A stretch of 64,000 nucleotides of DNA from CAVVKW01 sp963761705 (GTDB lineage Bacteria > Verrucomicrobiota > Verrucomicrobiia > Chthoniobacterales > JAATET01), in NCBI GenBank assembly GCA_963761705.1, contig CAVXHK010000003.1, forward strand, positions 248,001 through 312,000, given 5' to 3'. A model generated the notes under the pieces. It saw only the letters and a list, made by a program, of their open reading frames with translations, ran no database searches and was not told the origin of the DNA. Below are positions 8,413 to 15,685 of this stretch, one piece after another. Made by a program: the position numbers and the translations under genes. How positions within the stretch are numbered: position 1 is the first letter of the stretch; each line of letters opens with the position of its first letter.

Positions 8413-9638
8413 AGCGATTCATTTTCAACCACATTCCGAAGACGGCGGGGACGAGTCTGCGCGTGTGGCTGGAGCAATTCTTCGCGGAAGAGGAGATCTA
8501 CCCGGGACATCATTTTCCTGCGCTGACCGGCATCCCCGACGCGGATTACGAAGCTCATCGATTCTTCGGAGCGCATCACGCCTTCCGCTCCGAGCCCGGG
8601 GAGGGGGATGCCCGCATCATCTGGTTGCGCGAGCCGGAGTCGCACGTTCGGTCCATCTTTCAATATCAGGTCGAGCAGTTGGACGCTGAACGACCGCCGG
8701 AAGCGGTCCCGACGGTGGCGGGCTACGACGAATACGTGGCGCGGCTGCGGTCGGGGATGACGTTCGACGAGTTTCTCGACGACGCGGCTTCGGATGGATT
8801 TGGGTTTCACAGTTATCAGGCTCGGTGGCTGAATTCCGAGACCGGGGCGCTGGAGGATTCGACGCGAGATTCGGTCGAGCTGCTGGCGAGCGCGAAGGGT
8901 CGAGTCGACGGGTGCGTGGTCGCGGGGTTGGTCGAGCGGTTTCAGGATTCGGTCGACGTATTGTGTCATCGCATGGGATGGCCGCCTTATGGATTTGGGA
9001 TCGCGCTCAACCGCAGCGCTTCTCAGAGCGTGCGGGCGGACGAGGCGGCTTGGACTGAGTTCCGGCGGGACAACGTCGATTACGAACTCTACGCGCACGC
9101 GGCCCGGCGGCTCGACGAATCGGTCGAGGCGATGCGGGCCGATCTTGGGACGAATAACGTCGCGGTAGCGCTGCACGAACGCTTCTTGCGGGATGGGAAC
9201 GAGAAGTTGACCGCTCGGATGCAGGCGACCGGAGCAATGATCTGCGGCGATGGTTGGGGGCCGCCGGTGGAGGGCGGCGAACCGGAGAAGATCAAAGTGC
9301 GCTGGTTGGGAGCGGAGGGCGCGGCGAACGCCTTCTTTCCGGTGAAAGTGACGGCGGGGAGTGAATTGAGCTTCCGGGTGGTGCGCAATCGGGGGCACGG
9401 GGTGCTGCGGACATTGTGGGCGGAGATCGAGGGGCAGAGGATTGAGCTGAGGATGGAGAAAGCGCCGTCGGCTACGTACGACCAGGCGATGAGGGTGGTC
9501 GGGCGGATTCCGGCTGCTCCGGTGGGGGCTGGGCGGCTGCGGTGCGTGCGGATTGGGGTGTCGGAGGAGTCGCGGGATGCGGTGCTGGCGGCGGGCGAGC
9601 GGTCGATGCTCGCGGTGGATGGGGTGTTTTTTAGGTAG
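8409..9638 (+). CDS. Sulfotransferase with C-terminal accessory domain
   Basis: The first 260 residues or so of this 409-residue protein are a PAPS-dependent sulfotransferase: P-loop 'NHIPKTAGTSLR' (7-18) and 'WLREP' (72-76) followed by 'HVRSIFQYQ'. The remaining 150 residues begin with 'ICGDGWGPPVE' (about 277-287) and look like a beta-rich module. The protein at 9873 has the same arrangement with 'IMGDGWSQPFD', so the two are paralogs with a shared extra domain, possibly glycan-binding. The start overlaps the previous stop (ATGA). The HIPKTAGTS type of loop differs from the PKCxGTS type of the first three genes, which suggests another acceptor. Confidence 0.85.
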   Translation: MKRFIFNHIPKTAGTSLRVWLEQFFAEEEIYPGHHFPALTGIPDADYEAHRFFGAHHAFRSEPGEGDARIIWLREPESHVRSIFQYQVEQLDAERPPEAVPTVAGYDEYVARLRSGMTFDEFLDDAASDGFGFHSYQARWLNSETGALEDSTRDSVELLASAKGRVDGCVVAGLVERFQDSVDVLCHRMGWPPYGFGIALNRSASQSVRADEAAWTEFRRDNVDYELYAHAARRLDESVEAMRADLGTNNVAVALHERFLRDGNEKLTARMQATGAMICGDGWGPPVEGGEPEKIKVRWLGAEGAANAFFPVKVTAGSELSFRVVRNRGHGVLRTLWAEIEGQRIELRMEKAPSATYDQAMRVVGRIPAAPVGAGRLRCVRIGVSEESRDAVLAAGERSMLAVDGVFFR

Positions 9639-9663
9639 TTAAATGGAGTGCGGCTTCGCCGTT

Positions 9664-9706
9664 GGGTTGGGTCGGCGATTGCAAAACGGCGCTCGTTGAG
9701 GTGATT
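9664..9706 (+). repeat. Dispersed hairpin repeat, copy 1
   Basis: This belongs to a repeat family also found at 42490, 52773 and, more diverged, 56134. The shared core is 'GGGTCGGCGAT', a short loop, then 'CGCCGCTC' and 'TTGAG'. In this copy the right arm is imperfect. A small hairpin with a TTC loop precedes it (CGGC-TTC-GCCG at about 9650-9660), as in copy 2. Confidence 0.55.
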
Positions 9707-9720
9707 TAGGTGGGAAATTT

Positions 9721-9876
9721 ATGAGTAAGACGATTCTGGTGACGGGGTCTTCGGGTCTGATTGGCTCGGAGGTGAGTTTGCTCTTCGCGGATCCTGGACC
9801 GTTCCGCATCGCGGCGGAATCCTGCGACCGAATGATCCCGCGGGCTCCGGTCGGCGTCAACCAAGAGCAGAAATGA
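9721..9876 (+). pseudogene. Chimeric remnant: epimerase start fused to methyltransferase end
   Basis: This is a 51-codon ORF. Its first 23 codons encode 'MSKTILVTGSSGLIGSEVSL' plus LFA, matching the start of the epimerase at 11242 in 22 of 23 residues while differing at about 17 of 69 bases, nearly all silent. The remaining codons encode 'DPGPFRIAAESCDRMIPRAP' and onward, matching the C-terminal tail of the FkbM methyltransferase encoded at 5670 ('DAGLFRVAADFCERYLPRAA'). Its TGA overlaps the ATG of the next sulfotransferase. It is best explained as the scar of an internal deletion that removed most of an epimerase, everything between, and most of a methyltransferase. The product, if made, cannot be an active enzyme. 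Confidence 0.8.
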
Positions 9877-11180
9877 GGTCCGGCGGAAGCGCTGTTCGCC
9901 GTCGTCTGTATTTCAATCACATTCCCAAAACAGCCGGGACGAGTCTGCGCTTCTGGATGCGCGCTCACTTTGACGCCAGCGAAATTGCCGGCCCGCTTCA
10001 CTACGACCCTGCGCAGCCAGATCTCTTCGAGCGGCCAGGCATTGAATTCGTCGATGGCCACCACGGTAATACCGTGGCTTTCCGCCCGGATCTCGGCGGC
10101 CGGGCGGTGACGTGGTTGCGCGAGCCGACGGCTTGGATCCGCTCGCTCTACACTTATTTGATCCGAGAGCACGCGACGCTGGCAGCGTTCTACGCTGAGG
10201 AGTCGAATTATGCGCGGAAGCCAATCTGGCTGAACCTGAGTCCGACGGCAGATTTTGCGGAGTTTCTGGAGCAATTCGCTTCACCGGGCAAAATTTTTCA
10301 CGGCTACCAGACTCGTTGGCTGGCCGATCCCGAGCCGCCGATCGATGGGAGCGACGAAGCCGCCGAGTCGCTGCTGGGGAAAGCTCGAGCCACCACGGCA
10401 TCCTACGCGCTCGTCGGAGTCGTCGATCTGATGCAGCCATCCGTTGACCTGCTCGCCGATCGGTTGACGTGGCCGCCGGTGCGCTTTCGCAGTCGCGAAA
10501 ATGCTGGCGGACCGGAGGAGGCGACGCCCTTTCCCGCGGCAGAATTGGAAGCGTTCCGACGAGGAAATCCCGATTTTGAGCTGCACGCGGACGCCCGGGC
10601 GGCAATCCAAAGGGACTACGCAAGGCTCGGTCAGGAGCTGGGACTTCCCAGCTGCGAGGTCGACTGCGACAAGTTGTTGCCGCGACTCCGAGAACGATTT
10701 GTCCAACGTTGCTCCCCGAGCCAGTTCCGGGCACTCAGTCAGGATCCCCGTATCATCATGGGCGACGGTTGGTCGCAACCGTTCGACACGCCGCAAAGAG
10801 GGTGGTGGGCACTGCCGGGACAGGCTTTTTACAGTTACGCCCAACTAACCGCCGACGCCGATTGGGAGATCGAAATGATGGTGATTTTCGAGCGTCTGTC
10901 TTTTACGGCCGAGGGGCTCCGTTTGTTCGTCAACGAGACGTCAATTCTTCTAACTCTATCGATTGAAAAGCTCGAGACCCGCGGGAGGCGAGTGACCCTG
11001 AGCGGGTGCATCCCGGGATCGACAATCGCGCGTTCCGACGGGGTGACAGCGATCAAATGGGCGCTTACCGATGGTCGATTTCATCGGTGGTTGGAGCGCG
11101 GCGGGAAGATGGACATGAAAATGGTCTTCGCGACTGGCGGCATTCGGGTGACTCGGATCGAAGCGGCTGAAGTGGGGTGA
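9873..11180 (+). CDS. Sulfotransferase with C-terminal accessory domain
   Basis: This 435-residue paralog of the 8409 gene product has P-loop 'NHIPKTAGTSLR' (15-26) and 'WLREP' (81-85) followed by 'WIRSLYTYL'. The C-terminal module begins near 'IMGDGWSQP' (295-303). The first ten residues are an Arg/Ser-rich extension that the paralog lacks. The ATG overlaps the stop of the chimeric remnant, so translation may still depend on the remnant's start. The 3' third is visibly poorer in G+C than neighbouring genes (lines near 10861 and 10921 are about 52 and 43 percent), so this gene or its tail may have a different history. The predicted role is PAPS-dependent glycan sulfation in the cytoplasm. Confidence 0.83.
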   Translation: MRSGGSAVRRRLYFNHIPKTAGTSLRFWMRAHFDASEIAGPLHYDPAQPDLFERPGIEFVDGHHGNTVAFRPDLGGRAVTWLREPTAWIRSLYTYLIREHATLAAFYAEESNYARKPIWLNLSPTADFAEFLEQFASPGKIFHGYQTRWLADPEPPIDGSDEAAESLLGKARATTASYALVGVVDLMQPSVDLLADRLTWPPVRFRSRENAGGPEEATPFPAAELEAFRRGNPDFELHADARAAIQRDYARLGQELGLPSCEVDCDKLLPRLRERFVQRCSPSQFRALSQDPRIIMGDGWSQPFDTPQRGWWALPGQAFYSYAQLTADADWEIEMMVIFERLSFTAEGLRLFVNETSILLTLSIEKLETRGRRVTLSGCIPGSTIARSDGVTAIKWALTDGRFHRWLERGGKMDMKMVFATGGIRVTRIEAAEVG

Positions 11181-11241
11181 GTGCGAACGAAGCTTGCCAC
11201 GGCGCGGCGAGATTTCCCTTAATCGGATTCCCTATTGAATT

Positions 11242-12297
11242 ATGAGTAAAACAATTTTGGTCACCGGCTCCTCGGGCCTCATCGGTTCGGAAGTCAGTCT
11301 CTTTTTCGCGGCGCAAGGCTGCACGATTCACGGGTTGGATAACAATCAGCGGGCGGTGTTCTTTGGGCCGCAGGGTGACACGCGGTGGAATCAGCAGCGG
11401 CTGGGAGATCGGATTCCGGGATTTGTGCACCACGAGTTGGACATTCGCGATCGGCAGGGGGTGATCGATCTGGTGGCCGAAGTGAAGCCGGACGCGATCA
11501 TTCACACGGCGGCGCAGCCGTCGCACGACCGGGCGGCGGCGATCCCGTTCGACGATTTCGACACGAACGCGGTGGGAACGCTCAACTTCCTCGAGGCGGC
11601 GCGGCGGGCGTGTCCGGAGAGTCCGTTCATTCACATGTCGACGAACAAGGTCTACGGTGACCGACCGAACACGATCGATCTGCGGGAGCTGGAGACGCGG
11701 TGGGATTACTCGGATGCGACTTACGAACACGGGATCGCCGAGACGTTCTCGATTGATCAATCCAAGCACTCGCTCTTTGGAGCTTCCAAGGTGGCGGCGG
11801 ACGTGATGGTGCAGGAATACGGCCGGTATTTTCAAATGCCGACCTGCTGTCTGCGCGGCGGCTGCCTCACCGGGCCAAACCACTCCGGCGTCGAGCTGCA
11901 CGGATTCCTGAGCTATCTCGTGAAGTGCAACCTTGAGGGGAAGGAATACCGGGTCTTCGGCTACAAGGGGAAGCAGGTGCGAGACAACATTCACTCGGAG
12001 GACGTCGCGCGGTTCATGTGGGCATTTTTCCAAGCTCCGCGGGTGGCGGAGGTCTACAATCTGGGCGGCGGAAAGGACAATTCGTGCTCGATCCTGGAGG
12101 CGTTCAAGATCGCGGAGAAATTTTCGGGGAAGGAACAGAAATACACCTACGTCGATGAGAACCGGATCGGGGATCACATTTGTTATTACTCGGACCTCCG
12201 CAAGATGCGGGCGGATTACCCGGATTGGGATCTGACCAAGTCGTTGGAGGACACGGTGGGTGAGATCGTGGCGTCGTGGCAGGCGCGGTTGGGGTGA
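11242..12297 (+). CDS. NAD-dependent epimerase/dehydratase, CDP-paratose/tyvelose epimerase-like
   Basis: This 351-residue extended SDR begins with the NAD-binding 'GSSGLIG' loop. The 'STNKVYGD' segment is typical of the CDP-paratose 2-epimerase (tyvelose epimerase) branch. The usual YxxxK catalytic pair is replaced by Phe179-GAS-Lys183 ('HSLFGASK'), so the general-base Tyr is missing; the rest of the fold looks intact, so this may be a natural subfamily trait rather than decay. It should alter a nucleotide-sugar precursor in the cytoplasm. A 61-base gap precedes it. A truncated second copy of its 5' end lies at 9721. The exact substrate is not determinable here. Confidence 0.8.
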   Translation: MSKTILVTGSSGLIGSEVSLFFAAQGCTIHGLDNNQRAVFFGPQGDTRWNQQRLGDRIPGFVHHELDIRDRQGVIDLVAEVKPDAIIHTAAQPSHDRAAAIPFDDFDTNAVGTLNFLEAARRACPESPFIHMSTNKVYGDRPNTIDLRELETRWDYSDATYEHGIAETFSIDQSKHSLFGASKVAADVMVQEYGRYFQMPTCCLRGGCLTGPNHSGVELHGFLSYLVKCNLEGKEYRVFGYKGKQVRDNIHSEDVARFMWAFFQAPRVAEVYNLGGGKDNSCSILEAFKIAEKFSGKEQKYTYVDENRIGDHICYYSDLRKMRADYPDWDLTKSLEDTVGEIVASWQARLG

Positions 12298-12367
12298 TTT
12301 CCCGCCGGGAAGCGCGAACGATGGGCGGCGCGCGGAGGCCTGGAGAAGCAGAGGTGAGGTGGAAAAG

Positions 12368-13492
12368 ATGACTGATTTGAAAATACGTGGCGCTGTCGAG
12401 ACGCCGGTTCTGCTCATTGCTTTCAATCGTCCGGGGCCGACGGCGGAGGTGATGGCGGTGCTGCGGGAGGTAAAGCCGCGGCGGTTGTGGGTGGCGCAGG
12501 ATGGGGCGCGGGGACACGTACTTGCGGACGGGGAGAAATGCACGGCGGTGCGGGAGATCCTGGAGTCGGTGGACTGGGAGTGCGACGTGAAGCGGCTTTA
12601 TCGCGAAGCGAACGTCGGGTGCGGGGTGGCGGTGAGCGAGGCGATCGGGTGGTTTCTCGCGGAGGCGGGGGAGGGGATCATCCTGGAGGACGACACGCTG
12701 CCCGCGCGGAGCTTCTTTCCGTTTTGCGCGGAGATGCTCGAGCGCTGCCGAGATGACCAGCGGGTGGCGTCGGTGTCGGGGGATTGTTTTTTGCCGGAGC
12801 GGATGCAGGACCAACTCGTTGCTAGGGCGGACGGGGCCGTTGGGGCCTATCGGTCGAAGTATTTCAACATGTGGGGTTGGGCGACTTGGGCGGATCGGTG
12901 GGCGGGGTATTCGCTGAAACTGGAGGACCGGTCGGCGGAAGAGTGGGATGCGGTGATCGACCAGGTTCACGGCGAGACGCTGGAGGCGAGCGTGTGGCGG
13001 GCCATTCTCATGGCGCTCCGGTCGGGCATTCTCGACACGTGGGATTTTCAATTCGCGTTTCATTCGTGGGCGCGGGGGAGAGGGCACGGTGTGCCGACGG
13101 CGAATTTGGTGACGAATCTGGGCTTCGATGCGGAGGCGACGCACACGGTGGACGTGAGTCCGGTGGCGGGGTTGGCGCGGAGGGAGTTCGAGCGGTTGGC
13201 GTTCGATGGGGAGTTGGCGGTCGACGATGAGCTGGATGGGTTGACGTTTTACCTGCGCCATTTGGAGGGACTCAAGCTGACGCTGTGGCTGAAGGAGGGC
13301 TTTCTCATTGATGCGCAGGACCGGAGTGAGCGGATTCCGTTTGAGAAGCAGCTCGTTGAGTTGCAGCGGGCGTGCAACGAGCGAATGGGGTTGATCAACA
13401 AGATGTCGGAGCGGATTCGCGTGCTGGAAAGTGAGGCGAGTTTGCGGGGGCAGGTGAAGAAGACGGTGCTCGGGGTCTTGAACCGATCATGA
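12368..13492 (+). CDS. HlpA-like GT-A glycosyltransferase with C-terminal coiled coil
   Basis: This 374-residue protein starts 'PVLLIAFNRP', and has 'RLWVAQDGAR' and 'GIILEDD' (Glu107-Asp108-Asp109 as the acidic metal site). This layout is typical of bacterial nucleotide-diphospho-sugar transferases annotated as hemolytic protein HlpA-like. 'NMWGWATWADRW' in the middle is also characteristic of that group. The last 40 residues form a heptad-like charged helix. ATG 12368 is used because the family N-terminus begins there and GGAAAAG lies just upstream; an earlier in-frame start would add an atypical extension. It probably adds one sugar to the glycan. Codon use is strongly G-ending like its neighbours. 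Confidence 0.75.
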   Translation: MTDLKIRGAVETPVLLIAFNRPGPTAEVMAVLREVKPRRLWVAQDGARGHVLADGEKCTAVREILESVDWECDVKRLYREANVGCGVAVSEAIGWFLAEAGEGIILEDDTLPARSFFPFCAEMLERCRDDQRVASVSGDCFLPERMQDQLVARADGAVGAYRSKYFNMWGWATWADRWAGYSLKLEDRSAEEWDAVIDQVHGETLEASVWRAILMALRSGILDTWDFQFAFHSWARGRGHGVPTANLVTNLGFDAEATHTVDVSPVAGLARREFERLAFDGELAVDDELDGLTFYLRHLEGLKLTLWLKEGFLIDAQDRSERIPFEKQLVELQRACNERMGLINKMSERIRVLESEASLRGQVKKTVLGVLNRS

Positions 13493-13711
13493 GAATACGA
13501 ACGCGTTTCTGAACGGAGCACCGGAGCCTGGGAAGGCTCGGGGCAGACTGCACCGGCTCGGCGATGCAGCCCGAAGGACGAGACGAGCGGGAGCGAGCGA
13601 GTCAACGTAACGAAGGTAACCAAGGGGATGCGGTCGGCTTCCGCTGGCGCGGGTCGCCGAGGCTTTTTTACGCAGAGGTTGCAAACGGCGCGGAGGTCGC
13701 AAAGAACACAG
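13493..13711 (+). repeat. Intergenic stretch made of composite dispersed repeats
   Basis: This 219-base stretch contains no convincing gene. It opens with 'GAATACGAACG' and contains 'TAACGAAGGTAACC', both echoed at 19629-19726. It then has a GC-rich hairpin-like segment followed by TTTTTT at about 13662-13667, and an 'ACGCAGAGG' type tail. The segment at 13571-13606 matches 32990-33025 at 33 of 36 bases. These shared blocks mark it as a mosaic of dispersed noncoding repeats. An ORF reading through it is not credible. Confidence 0.55.
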
Positions 13712-14806
13712 GTGAAATTATTTTCTCGAAGGTCGGCAGTGGAGCGGGTGGCTCGGGCGATGGGGGTGAAGGGCCGGCGGGTCGTGGGGGATCCGGTCAT
13801 GCTGGGGTTGCTGGATTGGTCCGCGGGGGGGCGGAAGGGCGAGTTGATTTTTCCGGTGGCGATGGGCGAACCGGGGCAGGTGGTGCGGTGGGAGGATTTG
13901 CCGGGGGATGCGGTGGCGGTGGCGGATGGATTGTTTCCGGGGTTTGCGGAGTTGGTGCGGGAGGCCGAACTCTCCTCGGATCAGTTGGCGGTGGCTTATC
14001 CGGACGGGTGGGGTGGCGATTTATACCGGCCGTTTCACCGGGAAATGCTGCGGCGGAAGTGGGCGGGAAAGCCGGACGGGGTGAGGCCAGTGGTGATCTA
14101 TCATCACGTGCCGAAGTGCGCGGGGATGTCGATGTTCCATCACTTGAACGCGAATTTGGCGTGGAACGACGAGCTGGTTCACTTGGACGGGCGGGCGCGG
14201 GCGGACGTGTTGGCGGCGGGGGTGGTGCCGTTCGACTGGAAAGATGACCGGGAGCTGGCGCGGATCGAGGTGCTGTTTGGTCACGACGTTTCGCTCGCGA
14301 GCGCGGAGCGGTTGGCGGGCCGGGAACGGATCCTCGTGACGTGCTTGCGAGATCCGGCTGAGCGGATGGTGTCACACTACAACTGGGAGATGCATCAGAG
14401 GGAGCTGGCCGGGCAGCTGATCCCGGAGTTCGGGCCTTGGCACGCGAAGCAGGGACGGAACTGGATGACGCGGTGGTTTGGGCGGGCGTTTTTTGGATTG
14501 GAAGTGGACCGGATGGAGGAGCGAACGGTGTTTGATCTGGTCTGTGAAGGGCTGGAGAGCTTCGCGGTCGTGGGAATGACTGAGCGGTTCGAGGAGTCGA
14601 TGCGACCGGTGACGGATCGGTTGGGTCTCCCGCGAGTCGGGACGGCCACGAACGTTGCGGGGGAGAGTTATCCGAAGCGGATGCGGCTGAGTTCCGAATC
14701 TCGGTGGCGGGCGGAGTTGGCCGAGGCGCATCCGTTGGACGTGGCTTTGGTGGAGAGGTGGGCCGGCGCAGGGAAGGCTCGCGATTTTTCGCTTTGCTCA
14801 GAATGA
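13712..14806 (+). CDS. Sulfotransferase family protein with N-terminal extension
   Basis: This 364-residue protein has an uncharacterised N-terminal region of about 125 residues followed by a sulfotransferase domain: 'YHHVPKCAGMSM' with Pro134-Lys135 (Met replaces the usual Thr), then 'CLRDP' (about 211-215) and 'RMVSHYNWE'. GTG 13712 is preferred over an ATG at 13628 because the extra 28 codons lie in dispersed-repeat sequence. The last residues ('GKARDFSLCSE') are encoded by a segment that itself looks like low-complexity intergenic sequence, so the natural C-terminus may have been replaced. It lies upstream of, and slightly overlaps, a GT2 gene. The likely role is glycan sulfation; the function of the N-terminal region is unknown. 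Confidence 0.7.
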   Translation: MKLFSRRSAVERVARAMGVKGRRVVGDPVMLGLLDWSAGGRKGELIFPVAMGEPGQVVRWEDLPGDAVAVADGLFPGFAELVREAELSSDQLAVAYPDGWGGDLYRPFHREMLRRKWAGKPDGVRPVVIYHHVPKCAGMSMFHHLNANLAWNDELVHLDGRARADVLAAGVVPFDWKDDRELARIEVLFGHDVSLASAERLAGRERILVTCLRDPAERMVSHYNWEMHQRELAGQLIPEFGPWHAKQGRNWMTRWFGRAFFGLEVDRMEERTVFDLVCEGLESFAVVGMTERFEESMRPVTDRLGLPRVGTATNVAGESYPKRMRLSSESRWRAELAEAHPLDVALVERWAGAGKARDFSLCSE

Positions 14807-14829
14807 CGGGGAACGAAAGTCTGGTCGGG

Positions 14830-15561
14830 ATGCGGACGCTTTTAGTGATCCCGCACTACCGGGACGCGGGGCGATTGGTGCCGTATCTGAAGGATTTGCG
14901 GCGGACGCTGCCGGGGCGGTTCTCGGTGCTCGTTTCGGACGACGGGTCTGGGGAGGTGGGCTACGGCGAGTTGTTGGAGTGCTTGGCGGCTGGCCGGGAA
15001 GTGGCGGGGGAAGCCGAGGTTCTTGATCCGGTGCGGACGGAGCGGAACGAGGGGAAAGGCGCGGCGGTTTACCGGGGTTGGCGGCGGGGGTTGGAGCTGG
15101 GCTTCGACACGTTCAGTTTTGCGGATGCGGATGGGGCGGTGAGCGCGGCGGAGGTGGTGCGGGGTGAGGCGGCTTTTCGGGAGCGGGCGGCGGGCATCGA
15201 CGGGCTGATCGGGTCGCGCCGGAGGATCGGGGGCCGGACGGTGGAGAGGAAATGGTCGCGGCACGTGGCTGGGCGGCTTTTTGCGACACTGGTGACGCTG
15301 GTGGCTGGTCTGGAGGTCTACGACACCCAGTGCGGGTTTAAAATTTTTCGGCGGGAGGTGGTGGAATCGGTGCTCCCGCGGACCCGGGCGTTGGGGTTCG
15401 CGTTCGACGTGGAGCTGCTCATGTTGGTGGACCGGGCGGGGTACCGGGTGGAGGAATTCGCGGTGGACTGGCGGGACGTCGATGGGGGGAAGGTGGATCT
15501 GCTGCGAACGCCGTTGCCAATGTTGGTCGAGGTCGTGAGGGCTCGGTTACGGAGTGGGTGA
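14830..15561 (+). CDS. Glycosyltransferase family 2, dolichyl-phosphate glucosyltransferase (Alg5)-like
   Basis: This 243-residue GT2 domain begins 'LLVIPHYRD', followed by 'LVSDDGSG' (nucleotide binding), 'FADADGAVS' (DxD metal site) and 'DTQCGFKIFRRE', the segment characteristic of Alg5/DPM-type enzymes that charge polyprenyl phosphate with a sugar. It lacks C-terminal membrane segments, so it would act as a soluble or peripheral enzyme. ATG 14830 gives the standard family N-terminus; ATG 14803, overlapping the previous stop, is an alternative that adds nine residues. Together with the next GT2 it suggests that lipid-linked sugar donors are made here. Confidence 0.75.
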   Translation: MRTLLVIPHYRDAGRLVPYLKDLRRTLPGRFSVLVSDDGSGEVGYGELLECLAAGREVAGEAEVLDPVRTERNEGKGAAVYRGWRRGLELGFDTFSFADADGAVSAAEVVRGEAAFRERAAGIDGLIGSRRRIGGRTVERKWSRHVAGRLFATLVTLVAGLEVYDTQCGFKIFRREVVESVLPRTRALGFAFDVELLMLVDRAGYRVEEFAVDWRDVDGGKVDLLRTPLPMLVEVVRARLRSG

Positions 15562-15617
15562 CTTCGGCCCTCTCTCCGCTCGATTTGCCGCGGGTGCGGC
15601 CCCGGGACGGTGTCGCT

Positions 15618-15636
15618 CGCACGCGGGACGCGTGCG
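15618..15636 (+). repeat. Short GC-rich inverted repeat between two GT2 genes
   Basis: CGCACGCG and CGCGTGCG form an 8-bp perfect stem with a GGA loop inside the 124-base gap at 15562-15685. No U-run follows, so it is not a standard terminator. The rest of the gap shows nothing else recognisable. Confidence 0.5.
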
Positions 15637-15685
15637 CTCCCCAGCTTGACCTCGGGGGGCGGGGGTTGGTAGTTGAGAGCTTGTT

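Noticed and set aside
8364..9398. Long open frame on the minus strand opposite a sulfotransferase gene
   Set aside because: It mirrors the codon pattern of the + strand gene, has an Arg/Pro/His-rich composition and shows no motif. High G+C makes such antisense frames common here; similar ones at 12104-13261, 15419-16513 and 31816-33024 were rejected for the same reason.
13564..14247. Open frame starting in the repeat region and overlapping a sulfotransferase gene in another frame
   Set aside because: Its product is almost entirely Gly/Arg/Ala, typical of an out-of-frame reading of GC-rich sequence.
14760..14830. Possible transposon end at the sulfotransferase-GT2 junction
   Set aside because: The segment looks like low-complexity intergenic sequence, but no terminal inverted repeat or target duplication was seen.
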